From NCBI GenBank assembly GCA_900637135.1, contig LR134353.1:434001-498000 (forward strand): DNA of 64,000 bases. The letters run 5' to 3'. Below are positions 45,795 through 57,714 of this stretch, piece after piece. Position 1 is the stretch's first letter. Each line of letters opens with the position of its first letter. A program made the position numbers and the translations under genes. The DNA is from Mycolicibacterium flavescens (GTDB lineage: Bacteria > Actinomycetota > Actinomycetes > Mycobacteriales > Mycobacteriaceae). The notes under the pieces are model-generated. The model was not told the origin of the DNA. It did not search any database and saw only the letters and a list, made by a program, of their open reading frames with translations.

Positions 45795-45836
45795 ATTATA
45801 GCTTCACTACTACAGAATTAAGTGATATCCTTCACT
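45795..45836 (-). promoter_or_regulatory. satD promoter with repeated AGTGAAG elements
   Basis: On the minus strand a TATAAT (45795-45800) sits six bases before the satD GTG, implying a leaderless transcript. Two related elements, AGTGAAG at 45830-45836 and at 45802-45808, flank it; one forms the dyad AGTGA-N6-TCACT (45821-45836) and the other TGAAG-N7-CTTCA (45790-45806). The stretch is AT-rich in a GC-rich genome. An operator for the HTH of SatD is plausible. Confidence 0.6.
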
Positions 45837-46908
45837 CGATGTAGCCGCTGGCTTGTCGCAGGTGCTTGACCGCATCGGCAACGATCGTCTCGATCAGTTC
45901 CGCACACGACGGCAGATCGTCCAGGATGCCTGCGACCTGGCCGGAGGCCAGTACCCCCGCGTCCGTATTGCCCTCGACCAGACCGGCTTTGAGCAACATC
46001 GGGGTGTTGGCGGCCATGACCACCTGCGACCAGGTCAACTCCTTGCCGTGCCGCATTGCCAGGCCGTCGCGGATCATCGACCGCCATGTCATACCCGACA
46101 TCTTCTTGAACTTCTGCGCGTTTCGGACGGCCGCGGAGAATCCCCGAAGTCGTGATCCGCTCTCCAGCTTCTCGACCAGGCCGGTGCGCAGCACGCGGTG
46201 CGGCATCCCGTCGACACGGGTCGATACGACGGTGCCGTCCAAGCCCGATTCCAGGTAGCGGCGCTTGACCGCATCCGGCACCGTGGAGTCCGACGTCAGC
46301 AGGAATCGGGTGCCCATCGCAACTCCGGCCGCGCCGTAGGACAGCGCCGCCGCCAGCCCGCGGCCGTCGAAGAAGCCACCGGCCGCAATGACCGGGATCT
46401 CGACAGCGTCCAGCACCGACGGCAACAACAATGTCGTCGCGATCGGCCCCGTGTGGCCGCCGCCTTCACCGCCCTGCACGATCACCGCGTCGGCGCCCCA
46501 GCCCGCCACCTTCTTGGCGTGCTTGGCTAGGCCGACCGATGGAATCACCACGACGCCGGCGTCTTTGAGCTTGGCGATCAGATCGGGTTTGGGAGCCAGG
46601 GCGAATGAGGCGACCTTGACGCCCTCGCGAATCAACAGGTCGATGCGTTCTCCGGCATCTCCCGCGTCGGCACGGATGTTGATGCCGAAAGGCTTGTCTG
46701 TGGTGCTTTTGACCTTGGTGACCGCCGTCTGCAGTTCCTCGAGCGTCATGGTCGCCGACGCGAGGATTCCCAGGCCGCCGGCGTTCGACGTCGCCGAGAC
46801 CAGCCGTGCGCCCGCGACCCAGCCCATGCCGGTCTGGACCACTGGATGTTCGATACCGATGAGCTCGGTCAGCGGTGTGCGAAGTGTCGGCTTACCCGGC
46901 GTGCTCAC
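45832..46908 (-). CDS. ipdC: Flavin-dependent reductase IpdC (nitronate monooxygenase family)
   Basis: This 358-residue protein has the 2-nitropropane dioxygenase/nitronate monooxygenase fold and matches Rv3553 (IpdC). Features are HPVVQTGMGWVAGARLVSATS, VQGGEGGGHTG and IPVIAAGGFFDGRGL, the FMN-binding elements. IpdC is needed to introduce or shift a double bond in the HIP-derived CoA ester before ring-D opening. The GTG at 46908 overlaps the ipdB stop (GTGA); the longer frame upstream is inside ipdB. Confidence 0.93.
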   Translation of the reverse strand: MSTPGKPTLRTPLTELIGIEHPVVQTGMGWVAGARLVSATSNAGGLGILASATMTLEELQTAVTKVKSTTDKPFGINIRADAGDAGERIDLLIREGVKVASFALAPKPDLIAKLKDAGVVVIPSVGLAKHAKKVAGWGADAVIVQGGEGGGHTGPIATTLLLPSVLDAVEIPVIAAGGFFDGRGLAAALSYGAAGVAMGTRFLLTSDSTVPDAVKRRYLESGLDGTVVSTRVDGMPHRVLRTGLVEKLESGSRLRGFSAAVRNAQKFKKMSGMTWRSMIRDGLAMRHGKELTWSQVVMAANTPMLLKAGLVEGNTDAGVLASGQVAGILDDLPSCAELIETIVADAVKHLRQASGYIE

Positions 46909-47647
46909 CGAATTTCCTTGTCCCGCAGTCCCTTGGGGTCGATCACCTCGCGGATCAGCCTCTGCTCGTCGTCGGTGGGGAGCCGGGTCTGCTCGGCGGA
47001 GTCCAGCCCGTGCACCTCGAACGAGGTGTTCTCGGCGACCTGTTCGGGCTCGATACCGGGATGCAGTGACACGGCCCGCATCTGATGATCGGGACCGTTG
47101 AAGTCGAACACACCGAGGTTCGTGATCACCCGGTACACGTTGACGAACCGGTACGCCGGGTTGTCGGGATCGATTTTGTCCCAACCGATACCGGAGACGA
47201 TGTCGACGGATTCACCGAACACGCGCGTCGAGTGGTTGCCCACCCAGTAACTCGTCGCGTGGTTGATGGTGTTGCCCGGTGCCCCGCGCACACCGAACAT
47301 CTGGCGGGTCGGATGCTGCAGCGGCCCGAACGCCGACAGGTTCTGGTTGCCGTAGCGGTCGATCTGGTTGGCGCCCATGACCACATGGCGCCGACCCCAG
47401 GCCAGCGTCTCGAAGACCCGACCGAACGGCATCCAACCTTCGATCGCCCCTGCGGCGCCGAGTGCGGGCGTGTCGGCGAGCAGGCGCGCCTCACCGTCGG
47501 TCAGCAGGATGTCGGGGGAGAAGGTCAGCCGGGCCAGTCGGGCGCCGATCGAGACCATGGTCGTCATCGGGCTGACCATGATCTCACCGGCGTCGCGGAA
47601 CAACTCGGCGCAGGCGACTGCGCACACTTCGGCACGGGATACCGACA

Positions 47648-47651
<4 letters not shown>
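46905..47651 (-). CDS. ipdB: COCHEA-CoA hydrolase subunit IpdB
   Basis: This 248-residue protein is the beta subunit (Rv3552) of the IpdAB heterotetramer. IpdAB has the class I CoA-transferase fold but hydrolytically opens the last steroid ring (ring C) of COCHEA-CoA. Conserved stretches include DAGEIMVSPMTTMVSIGA, FSPDILLTDGEARLLAD and GANQIDRYGNQNLSAFG. The ATG at 47651 overlaps the ipdA stop by four bases. Order in the operon is echA20-ipdA-ipdB-ipdC. Confidence 0.94.
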
Positions 47652-48519
<868 letters not shown>

Positions 48520-48523
<4 letters not shown>

Positions 48524-49275
48524 TTGGACCCCTTTTCGGTGCCGGCGAACGCGTCGCGGTGCTCGTCTGACACGCCTGCGAGGTTCAGCTCGAACGTGAA
48601 GCCCTGCTCCATGCGGTAGCTGGAGTTCACCCTCTGTACGTCGATCAAGTTCAGCGCCTCCTTGGCCGCCCGGATCACCCGGGTGTCCTTGGCGGCGATG
48701 TCGCGCGCGACGCGCAGCGCGGCCTCGTCGAGTTGATCGCGGGGAACCACCTCATGCACCGAGCCGAAGTGGTGCAGCGTCGCCGCATCGACCGTGGCGG
48801 CGGTGAAGAACAACCGGCGCATCATGTGCTGGGGCACCAAACGCGACAGGTGCGTCGCCGCGCCGAGCGCGCCACGCTCGACCTCGGGCAGGCCGAAGGT
48901 CGCGTCGTCCGAGGCGACGATGACGTCGGCGTTGCCGACCAAACCGATGCCGCCCCCGACGCAGAATCCGTTGACGGCGGCGACCACCGGGACCGCACAC
49001 TCGTAGACCGCCTTGAACGCCGCATAGCAGCCGCGGTTGGCGTCGATCAGCGCGGTGAAGCCCTCCGTGCGTTGCATCTCCTTGATGTCGACACCGGCGT
49101 TGAAGCCTCGGCCGGTGGCGCGCAGGATCACGACATGCGTTTCCGGATTGGCTCCCGCCTTGGTGATCTCGTCGGCGAGTTCGAACCAGCCGCGCGACGG
49201 AATCGCGTTGACCGGCGGGTAGTCGACGGTGACCGAGACGATTCCCGGTTCGGTGATGGTCGAGTTGATAGTCAT
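48520..49275 (-). CDS. echA20: Enoyl-CoA hydratase-family ring-D hydrolase EchA20
   Basis: This 251-residue crotonase-fold protein matches Rv3550 (EchA20), which opens ring D of HIEC-CoA by hydrolysis. The crotonase oxyanion-hole features are GRGFNAGVDIKEM and NGFCVGGGIGLVGNADV; GLPEVERGALGAATHL follows. ATG 49275 is the natural start; upstream codons to 49425 belong to the divergent SDR region. It is the first gene of the echA20-ipdABC operon, 35 bases from the KstR2 box. Confidence 0.93.
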
Positions 49276-49310
49276 CTGAGCTCCCGAGCACTTCCTGGGT
49301 CCGGTAGGAA

Positions 49311-49324
49311 AGCAAGCACTTGCT
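49311..49324. promoter_or_regulatory. KstR2 operator between echA20 and the SDR gene
   Basis: AGCAAGCACTTGCT fits AnCAAGnnCTTGnT, and the repeat continues as TGGT. It lies in the 64-base divergent region, 15 bases before the SDR start, and should control both operons. Confidence 0.93.
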
Positions 49325-49339
49325 TGGTACGCTAGCACA

Positions 49340-50113
49340 GTGACCGACCTGCAAAACATGAACCTCGGCCTCGACGGCAGGGTGGTGCTGGTGACCGGCG
49401 GTGTGCGCGGGGTCGGCGCCGGCATCAGCGCCGTGTTCGCCGATCAGGGCGCCACCGTCGTCACGTGCGCCCGCCGGCCAGTCGAGGGCCTGCCGTACGA
49501 GTTCCACGCCTGCGATGTGCGTGACGACGACGCGGTCGCCGCTCTGGTCGAGACCGTCGCTGAGCGTCACGGTCGTATCGACGTGGTGATCAACAATGCC
49601 GGCGGATCGCCGTACGTGCTCGCCGCGGAGTCGTCGGCCAAGTTCAGCCGCAAGATCGTCGAACTCAATCTTCTGGGGCCGCTTTCGGTGTCCACCCACG
49701 CGAATGCGCGGATGCAGAAGCAGGAACGTGGCGGGTCGATCATCAACATCGCGAGCGTGAGCGGGCGCAGGCCCACGCCGGGCACCGCATCCTACGGGGC
49801 GGCCAAAGCCGGCATGGAAAGCCTCACCTCCACGTTGGCGGTCGAGTGGGCGCCGAAGGTTCGCGTCAACTCGGTCGTGGTCGGGATGGTTGAGACCGAA
49901 CAGTCCGAACTCTTCTACGGCGATGCGGATTCCATCGCGGCGATCTCGCGCAACGTCCCGCTGGGCCGGCTCGCCAAACCGGCGGACGTGGGTTGGGCGG
50001 CGGCATTCCTGGCCTCCGACGCGGCGTCATACATCAGCGGCGCATCGCTTGAAGTGCACGGCGGCGGCGAGCCGCCGCACTACCTCGCAACCACCACTGC
50101 CGATATCAAATAG
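49340..50113 (+). CDS. Short-chain dehydrogenase (Rv3549c-like)
   Basis: This 257-residue SDR has TGGVRGVGAGI as cofactor motif, INNAGG, and catalytic NIASVSGRRPT with YGAAKAGMESL. It matches Rv3549c, a member of the KstR2 regulon with no fixed substrate; oxidation of a HIP-derived hydroxyacyl-CoA is likely. Translation starts at GTG 49340, directly after the KstR2 box. A second SDR follows 18 bases later. Confidence 0.88.
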   Translation: MTDLQNMNLGLDGRVVLVTGGVRGVGAGISAVFADQGATVVTCARRPVEGLPYEFHACDVRDDDAVAALVETVAERHGRIDVVINNAGGSPYVLAAESSAKFSRKIVELNLLGPLSVSTHANARMQKQERGGSIINIASVSGRRPTPGTASYGAAKAGMESLTSTLAVEWAPKVRVNSVVVGMVETEQSELFYGDADSIAAISRNVPLGRLAKPADVGWAAAFLASDAASYISGASLEVHGGGEPPHYLATTTADIK

Positions 50114-50131
50114 TCAAGGGAGACAACGAAT

Positions 50132-51037
50132 ATGGGATTGCTCGACGGCCGCGTGGTCATCGTGACGGGGTCCGGCGGCGGCATCGGTCGCGCACACGCT
50201 CTCGCGTTCGCCGCCGAGGGCGCCCGCGTGGTGGTCAACGACATCGGTGTGGGACTCGACGGGTCACCCGCCGGCGGTGGTAGCGCCGCGCAAAGCGTCG
50301 TCGACGAAATCACCGCAGCCGGAGGGGAAGCTGTCGCCAACGGTGCCAACGTCGCCGACTGGACCCAGGCCGAGGGCCTGATCCAGACCGCGGTCGACAC
50401 GTTCGGTGGGCTCGATGTCTTGGTGAACAACGCCGGCATCGTCCGCGACCGGATGTTCGCGAACACCAGCGAAGAAGAGTTCGACGCCGTCATCGCCGTG
50501 CACCTCAAGGGGCACTTCGCCACCATGCGGCACGCCGGGGCGTACTGGCGCGCGCAGTCCAAGGCCGGCAATCCCGTCGATGCCCGGATCATCAACACGA
50601 GCTCGGGCGCCGGCTTGCAAGGCAGTGTGGGACAGGCGAATTACAGCGCCGCGAAGGCGGGAATCGCGGCCCTGACCCTGGTGGCCGCTGCGGAGATGGG
50701 TCGTTACGGCGTCACGGTCAACGCGATCGCGCCGTCGGCACGCACCCGGATGACCGAGACCGTGTTCGCCGACATGATGGCCACCCAAGGTCAGGACTTC
50801 GACGCGATGGCGCCCGAGAACGTCTCGCCGCTGGTGGTCTGGCTGGGAAGCGTCGAATCCAAAGATGTCACCGGCCGCATGTTCGAGGTCGAAGGCGGGA
50901 TCGTCCGGGTCGCCGAGGGCTGGGCGCACGGGCCCCAGGTCGACAAGGGCGCGCGGTGGGATCCGGCCGAACTCGGTCCGGTGGTCGCCGATCTGCTGGC
51001 GAAAGCGCGTCCCCCCGTGCCGGTCTACGGCGCGTGA
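50132..51037 (+). CDS. Short-chain dehydrogenase (Rv3548c-like)
   Basis: This 301-residue SDR resembles the dehydrogenase part of peroxisomal multifunctional enzyme type 2: TGSGGGIGRAHALAFAAEGA, VVVNDIGVGLDGSP, NNAGIVRDRMFANTSEEEFD and YSAAKAGIAAL. It lacks the Hsd17B4 hydratase domain. It matches Rv3548c and probably oxidises a beta-hydroxyacyl-CoA of the steroid pathway. AAGGGAGA precedes the ATG. It closes the KstR2-controlled SDR operon; ddn converges after 16 bases. Confidence 0.88.
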   Translation: MGLLDGRVVIVTGSGGGIGRAHALAFAAEGARVVVNDIGVGLDGSPAGGGSAAQSVVDEITAAGGEAVANGANVADWTQAEGLIQTAVDTFGGLDVLVNNAGIVRDRMFANTSEEEFDAVIAVHLKGHFATMRHAGAYWRAQSKAGNPVDARIINTSSGAGLQGSVGQANYSAAKAGIAALTLVAAAEMGRYGVTVNAIAPSARTRMTETVFADMMATQGQDFDAMAPENVSPLVVWLGSVESKDVTGRMFEVEGGIVRVAEGWAHGPQVDKGARWDPAELGPVVADLLAKARPPVPVYGA

Positions 51038-51053
51038 GCGGCCGGGTCGTCGG

Positions 51054-51913
<860 letters not shown>

Positions 51914-51962
51914 GCACGCGCAAACTGCCTCTCTGTCCGACGGTTTCGGGCAGGAGGTGCGA

Positions 51963-53135
<1,173 letters not shown>

Positions 53136-53136
53136 C

Positions 53137-53150
53137 TAGAACACGTTTCA
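53137..53150. promoter_or_regulatory. KstR operator upstream of fadA5
   Basis: TAGAACACGTTTCA fits TnnAACnnGTTnnA. It is 11 bases upstream of the fadA5 start codon. Confidence 0.9.
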
Positions 53151-53215
53151 TTACTCTGACAAGCGGCGTTGATGACCTGCCTTTTATCTGCGCAGAAGGC
53201 ATGTTTTACTGGCAC

Positions 53216-53229
53216 TAGAACATGTTGCA
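53216..53229. promoter_or_regulatory. KstR operator upstream of cyp125
   Basis: TAGAACATGTTGCA fits TnnAACnnGTTnnA. It is 27 bases upstream of the cyp125 start codon and 66 bases from the fadA5-side operator, so each divergent promoter has one. Confidence 0.9.
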
Positions 53230-53255
53230 ATAACTGTTGCGGAGGAGCTTCCCCC

Positions 53256-54509
53256 ATGCCTTGCCCGAATATCCCAGCCGACTTCGACTTCCTCGACGCG
53301 AGCCTGAACCTGGAGCGCCTGCCCGTCGAAGAGCTGGCCGAGTTGCGCAAGTCCGAGCCGATCCACTGGGTCGACGTGCCGGGTGGCACCGGTGGCTTCG
53401 GCGACAAGGGTTACTGGCTGGTGACCAAGCACGCCGACGTCAAAGAGGTCTCGAAGCGCAACGACGTCTTCGGCAGCTCACCGGACGGCGCCATCCCGGT
53501 CTGGCCGCAGGACATGACGCGCGATGCCATCGATTTGCAGAAGGCCGTCCTGCTGAACATGGACGCGCCGCAGCACACCCGTCTTCGCAAGATCATCTCG
53601 CGCGGCTTCACGCCCCGCGCCGTGGGACGGCTCGAAGACGAACTGCGTTCTCGGGCGCAGAAGATCGCCGAGACCGCCGCGGCCGAGGGCTCCGGCGACT
53701 TCGTCGAACAGGTCTCGTGCGAACTTCCGCTGCAGGCCATCGCCGAACTGCTCGGCGTCCCGCAGGACGACCGCGACAAGATCTTCCGTTGGTCCAATGA
53801 GATGACCGCCGGCGAAGACCCCGAGTACGCCGACGTCGATCCTGCGGTGTCGTCGTTCGAGTTGATCCAGTACGCGATGAAGATGGCCGAGGAGCGGGCC
53901 AAGAACCCGACCGAAGACATCGTCACCAAGCTGATCGAGGCCGACATCGAAGGCGAGAAGCTTTCCGATGACGAGTTCGGCTTCTTCGTCGTGATGCTCG
54001 CGGTCGCCGGTAACGAGACCACCCGCAACTCCATCACCCACGGGATGATCGCGTTCTCGCAGAATCCCGACCAGTGGGAGCTCTACAAGCGCGAACGCCC
54101 CGAGACCGCCGCCGACGAGATCGTGCGTTGGGCCACCCCGGTTTCGGCCTTCCAGCGCACCGCGTTGGAGGATGTCGAGCTGGGTGGCGTGCAGATCAAG
54201 AAGGGGCAGCGGGTCGTGATGTCCTACCGCTCGGCCAACTTCGACGAAGAGGTCTTCGAGAACCCGCACAAGTTCGACATCCTGCGCGATCCCAATCCGC
54301 ACGTCGGCTTCGGTGGCACCGGCGCGCACTACTGCATCGGCGCGAACCTGGCGAAGATGACCATCAACCTGATCTTCAACGCGGTCGCCGACCACATGCC
54401 CGATCTCAAGCCGATCGGCGAGCCCGAGCGGCTCAAGTCGGGCTGGCTCAACGGCATCAAGCACTGGCAGGTGGATTACACCGGAAAGTGCCCGGTCACC
54501 AACAGCTGA
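53256..54509 (+). CDS. cyp125: Steroid C26-monooxygenase CYP125
   Basis: This 417-residue cytochrome P450 matches Rv3545c. CYP125 oxidises the terminal carbon of the cholesterol side chain, the first step of side-chain removal. P450 landmarks are the I-helix AGNETTRNSITHG, the ExxR in AADEIVRWATP, and the heme loop FGGTGAHYCIGANLAK. The start ATG 53256 follows GGAGGAG; the open frame reaches 53169, and some orthologs have a slightly longer N-terminus. It heads the side-chain operon that continues with fadE28. Confidence 0.95.
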   Translation: MPCPNIPADFDFLDASLNLERLPVEELAELRKSEPIHWVDVPGGTGGFGDKGYWLVTKHADVKEVSKRNDVFGSSPDGAIPVWPQDMTRDAIDLQKAVLLNMDAPQHTRLRKIISRGFTPRAVGRLEDELRSRAQKIAETAAAEGSGDFVEQVSCELPLQAIAELLGVPQDDRDKIFRWSNEMTAGEDPEYADVDPAVSSFELIQYAMKMAEERAKNPTEDIVTKLIEADIEGEKLSDDEFGFFVVMLAVAGNETTRNSITHGMIAFSQNPDQWELYKRERPETAADEIVRWATPVSAFQRTALEDVELGGVQIKKGQRVVMSYRSANFDEEVFENPHKFDILRDPNPHVGFGGTGAHYCIGANLAKMTINLIFNAVADHMPDLKPIGEPERLKSGWLNGIKHWQVDYTGKCPVTNS

Positions 54510-54560
54510 CGACGTAAGTTGTAGCGACCGCGAAATTTCCCGGTATCAAGGAGGATTCGG

Positions 54561-55586
54561 GTGGACTTCAGTCCAGACGAAGGGCAGCAGGCTGTCGCCG
54601 ACGTGGTGACCTCGGTGCTGACCCGGGACAACAGCTGGGACGCACTGGTGTCCGGCGGCGTGACAGCCCTGGCGGTTCCCGAGCGTCTCGGCGGCGACGG
54701 CGTCGGCCTGCCCGAGGTGGCCACCGCGCTCACCGAGATCGGCAGGCACGCCACGATCAGCCCCGCGTTGGCCACGCTGGGTCTGGGGTTGTTGCCCCTT
54801 CTCGAATCGGCGACCGACGAGCAGCAGGACCGCTATCTGTCCGGGGTCGCCAAAGGCGCAGTCCTCTCGGCCGCGCTCAACGAGTCGGGGGCGCCGCTAC
54901 CGGATCGGCCCGCGGTCACGTTCGCCGATGGCCGGCTCAACGGTACGAAGGTCGCCGTTCCCTATGCGGAACAGGCGGATTGGCTCGTCGTCACCACCGA
55001 CACCGCCGTGGTGGTGGTGTCGCCGAAGGCCGACGGCGTGGTGGTGACGAAGACGCCGACCTCCAACCACGGTGACGAGTACGCGGTGACGTTCACCGAT
55101 GCCGCCGTCGACGGCACGCTCGAGGGCGCGCAGCCGCGACGGATCAATCAGCTGGCCCTCGCCGCGATCGGTGCGTTGGCTTCGGGGCTGGTCGCCGGCG
55201 CGCTGCGGCTCACCGCCGACTACGTGGCCAATCGCGAGCAGTTCGGCAAGCCGCTGTCGACCTTCCAGACCGTCGCTGCGCAGCTCGCCGAGGTCTACAT
55301 CGCCTCGCGCACACTGACATTGGCGGCTAACTCGGTGACCTGGCGACTGTCCGAAGGCCGCGACGCTGACGACGATATCGACATCCTCGGATATTGGCTG
55401 GCCTCGCAGGCGCCTCCGGTGATGCAGCTCTGCCATCACCTGCATGGCGGCATGGGTATGGACATCGCCTACCCGATGGACCGCTACTACTCCTCGATCA
55501 AGGACCTCGCCCGCCTCGTGGGTGGTCCGTCACACCGGCTCGACTTGGTGGGAGCCGCACTGGGCGAGCGAGGGGACGGGAAATAG
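54561..55586 (+). CDS. fadE28: Acyl-CoA dehydrogenase FadE28 (ChsE1)
   Basis: This 341-residue subunit matches Rv3544c. With FadE29 it forms the alpha2beta2 enzyme that dehydrogenates 3-oxochol-4-en-22-oyl-type CoA (the C3 side chain). FADYVANREQFGKPLSTFQT-type helix is seen as ADYVANREQFGKPLSTFQT, and HHLHGGMGMDIAYPMDRYYS near the C-terminus. Start is GTG 54561 after AAGGAGG. It overlaps nothing but lies two bases from fadE29. Confidence 0.94.
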   Translation: MDFSPDEGQQAVADVVTSVLTRDNSWDALVSGGVTALAVPERLGGDGVGLPEVATALTEIGRHATISPALATLGLGLLPLLESATDEQQDRYLSGVAKGAVLSAALNESGAPLPDRPAVTFADGRLNGTKVAVPYAEQADWLVVTTDTAVVVVSPKADGVVVTKTPTSNHGDEYAVTFTDAAVDGTLEGAQPRRINQLALAAIGALASGLVAGALRLTADYVANREQFGKPLSTFQTVAAQLAEVYIASRTLTLAANSVTWRLSEGRDADDDIDILGYWLASQAPPVMQLCHHLHGGMGMDIAYPMDRYYSSIKDLARLVGGPSHRLDLVGAALGERGDGK

Positions 55587-55588
55587 GA

Positions 55589-56752
55589 ATGTTCATCGAA
55601 CTGACGCCCGAACAGAAGCAGTTGCAGGCCGAACTGCGCGAGTACTTCTCCAGTCTCATCTCCCCGGAAGAGGCCAAGGAGATGGAGAAAGATCGCCACG
55701 GCAAGGCGTACCGCACGGTCATCAAACGGATGGGCTCGGACGGCAAGCTCGGCGTCGGCTGGCCGAAGGAATTCGGCGGCTTGGGTTTTGGGCCCATCGA
55801 ACAGTCGATCTTCGTCAACGAGGCGCAGCGGGCCGACGTACCGCTGCCCGCCGTCACCCTGCAGACCGTCGGGCCCACGCTGCAGCAGTACGGCACCGAA
55901 GAGCAGAAGAAGAAGTTCCTGCCAGCGATCCTCGCGGGCGAGGTTCACTTCGCGATCGGCTACACCGAGCCCGAAGCGGGCACCGACCTGGCCTCGCTGC
56001 GCACCACGGCCGTGCGCCAGGGCGACGAGTACATCGTCAACGGGCAGAAGGTGTTCACCACCGGCGGGCACGACGCCGACTACATCTGGCTGGCGTGTCG
56101 CACCGATCCGGAAGCGGTGAAGCACAAGGGGATATCGATCCTCATCGTCGACACCAAGGACCCCGGATACTCGTGGACGCCGATGATCCTGTCCGACGGC
56201 GCCCACCACACCAACGCGACGTACTACAACGACGTTCGGGTGCCGGCCGACATGCTCGTCGGCGAGGAGAACGCCGGGTGGAAGCTGATCACCACCCAGC
56301 TGAACAACGAGCGCGTGATGCTGGGACCCGCCGGCCGATTCGCCAGCCTGTATGACCACGTGCACGCGTGGGCGTCGAAACCCGGTGGCAACGGCGCCAT
56401 TCCGATCAATCACGACGATGTCAAGCGCTCACTCGGCGAGCTCAAGGCGATGTGGCGCATCAACGAACTGCTCAACTGGCAGGTCGCCGCGGCGGGGGAG
56501 ACCATCGACGTCGCCGACGCCGCAGCCACCAAGGTGTTCGGCACCGAGCGGATCCAGTACGCCGGGCGCCTAGCCGAGGAGATCGTCGGCAAGTACGGTA
56601 ACCCGGCCGAGCCGGAGACCGCCGAACTGCTGGAATGGCTTGACTCGCAGACAAAACGGAACCTGGTGATCACGTTCGGTGGAGGTGTCAACGAGGTGAT
56701 GCGGGAGATGATCGCGGCCGCAGGCTTGAAGGTGCCGAGGGTTCCGCGGTGA
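55589..56752 (+). CDS. fadE29: Acyl-CoA dehydrogenase FadE29 (ChsE2)
   Basis: This 387-residue subunit matches Rv3543c. It carries FAD-binding and substrate motifs HFAIGYTEPEAGTDLASLRT, VNGQKVFTTGGHDADYIW and FGGGVNEVMREMIA. FadE28 and FadE29 share one FAD site in the heterotetramer. I chose ATG 55589; the longer open frame lies in fadE28. The stop overlaps the GTG of chsH2 by four bases. Confidence 0.95.
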   Translation: MFIELTPEQKQLQAELREYFSSLISPEEAKEMEKDRHGKAYRTVIKRMGSDGKLGVGWPKEFGGLGFGPIEQSIFVNEAQRADVPLPAVTLQTVGPTLQQYGTEEQKKKFLPAILAGEVHFAIGYTEPEAGTDLASLRTTAVRQGDEYIVNGQKVFTTGGHDADYIWLACRTDPEAVKHKGISILIVDTKDPGYSWTPMILSDGAHHTNATYYNDVRVPADMLVGEENAGWKLITTQLNNERVMLGPAGRFASLYDHVHAWASKPGGNGAIPINHDDVKRSLGELKAMWRINELLNWQVAAAGETIDVADAAATKVFGTERIQYAGRLAEEIVGKYGNPAEPETAELLEWLDSQTKRNLVITFGGGVNEVMREMIAAAGLKVPRVPR

Positions 56753-57714
56753 GCGCCGACCTGAGGGCGGACATCGAGAAGATCAAGGCGGACGGCAAGA
56801 GCGAGCCGCGCACCGGTCGAGATCCGGTCAATCAGCCAATGATCCACCATTGGGTCGACGCCATCGGTGACCGGAACCCCGTCTACGTGGACGAGGCAGC
56901 GGCCAGGGCCGCGGGCCACCCCGGCATCGTGGCGCCGCCGGCGATGATCCAGGTGTGGACGATGGGCGGGCTAGGTCAGGGCCGCTCGGACGATGATCCG
57001 CTGACCAAGATGATGCAACTCTTCGACGATGCCGGCTACGTTGGCGTGGTCGCCACCAATTGCGAGCAGACATACCACCGGTATCTGCGCCCGGGCGAAG
57101 AGGTCAGCATCCACGCTGAGATCACAGACGTTGTGGGCCCGAAGCGGACAGCGCTGGGTGAGGGATACTTCATCAACCAACTCATCACCTGGCAGGTGGG
57201 CGACGAGGGTGTCGCCGAAATGGTTTGGCGCATCATGAAATTCAAGCCCGCCGAGAAAGACGCGGGCGCGCCGGTGCCCGACGATCTGGACGCGGACATG
57301 ATGATGCGGCCGGCCTCGTCCCGCGACACCAAGTTCTTCTGGGACGGCGTCAATGCCCATGAGTTGCGCATCCAGAAGCGCGACGACGGCACGCTGGTGC
57401 ATCCTCCGATACCCGCGATCTGGCAGGACAAAGACCTGCCGACCGACTACGTCGTCGCCAGCGGTAAGGGCACGGTGTTCAGTTTCGTCGTGCACCACGC
57501 GCCGAAGGTGCCCGGTCGCACGTTGCCGTTCGTCATCGCCCTTGTCGAGCTCGAGGAAGGTGTGCGGATGCTCGGGCAGCTCCGAAACGTTGACCCGGCC
57601 ACCGTGGAGATCGGAATGCCGGTTCGCGCAACGTATATCGACTTCCCCGAAGGTGACTCCGGTCCGGCGTGGACGCTCTACGCGTGGGAGCCTGACGAGG
57701 AGGGCACAGCGTGA
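56749..57714 (+). CDS. chsH2: Enoyl-CoA hydratase subunit ChsH2 (MaoC-DUF35 fusion)
   Basis: This 321-residue protein matches Rv3542c. The N-terminal MaoC-like half (1-180) includes MIHHWVDAIGDRNPVYVDEA and RYLRPGEEVSIHAEI. The C-terminal DUF35 half (190-321) has the OB-fold run SGKGTVFSFVVHHAP. In M. tuberculosis ChsH1-ChsH2 hydrates the 17-side-chain enoyl-CoA and the DUF35 domain anchors Ltp2, the retro-aldolase. Rubredoxin-type Cys of some DUF35 proteins are absent. It starts at GTG 56749 on the fadE29 stop. Confidence 0.95.
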   Translation: MSADLRADIEKIKADGKSEPRTGRDPVNQPMIHHWVDAIGDRNPVYVDEAAARAAGHPGIVAPPAMIQVWTMGGLGQGRSDDDPLTKMMQLFDDAGYVGVVATNCEQTYHRYLRPGEEVSIHAEITDVVGPKRTALGEGYFINQLITWQVGDEGVAEMVWRIMKFKPAEKDAGAPVPDDLDADMMMRPASSRDTKFFWDGVNAHELRIQKRDDGTLVHPPIPAIWQDKDLPTDYVVASGKGTVFSFVVHHAPKVPGRTLPFVIALVELEEGVRMLGQLRNVDPATVEIGMPVRATYIDFPEGDSGPAWTLYAWEPDEEGTA

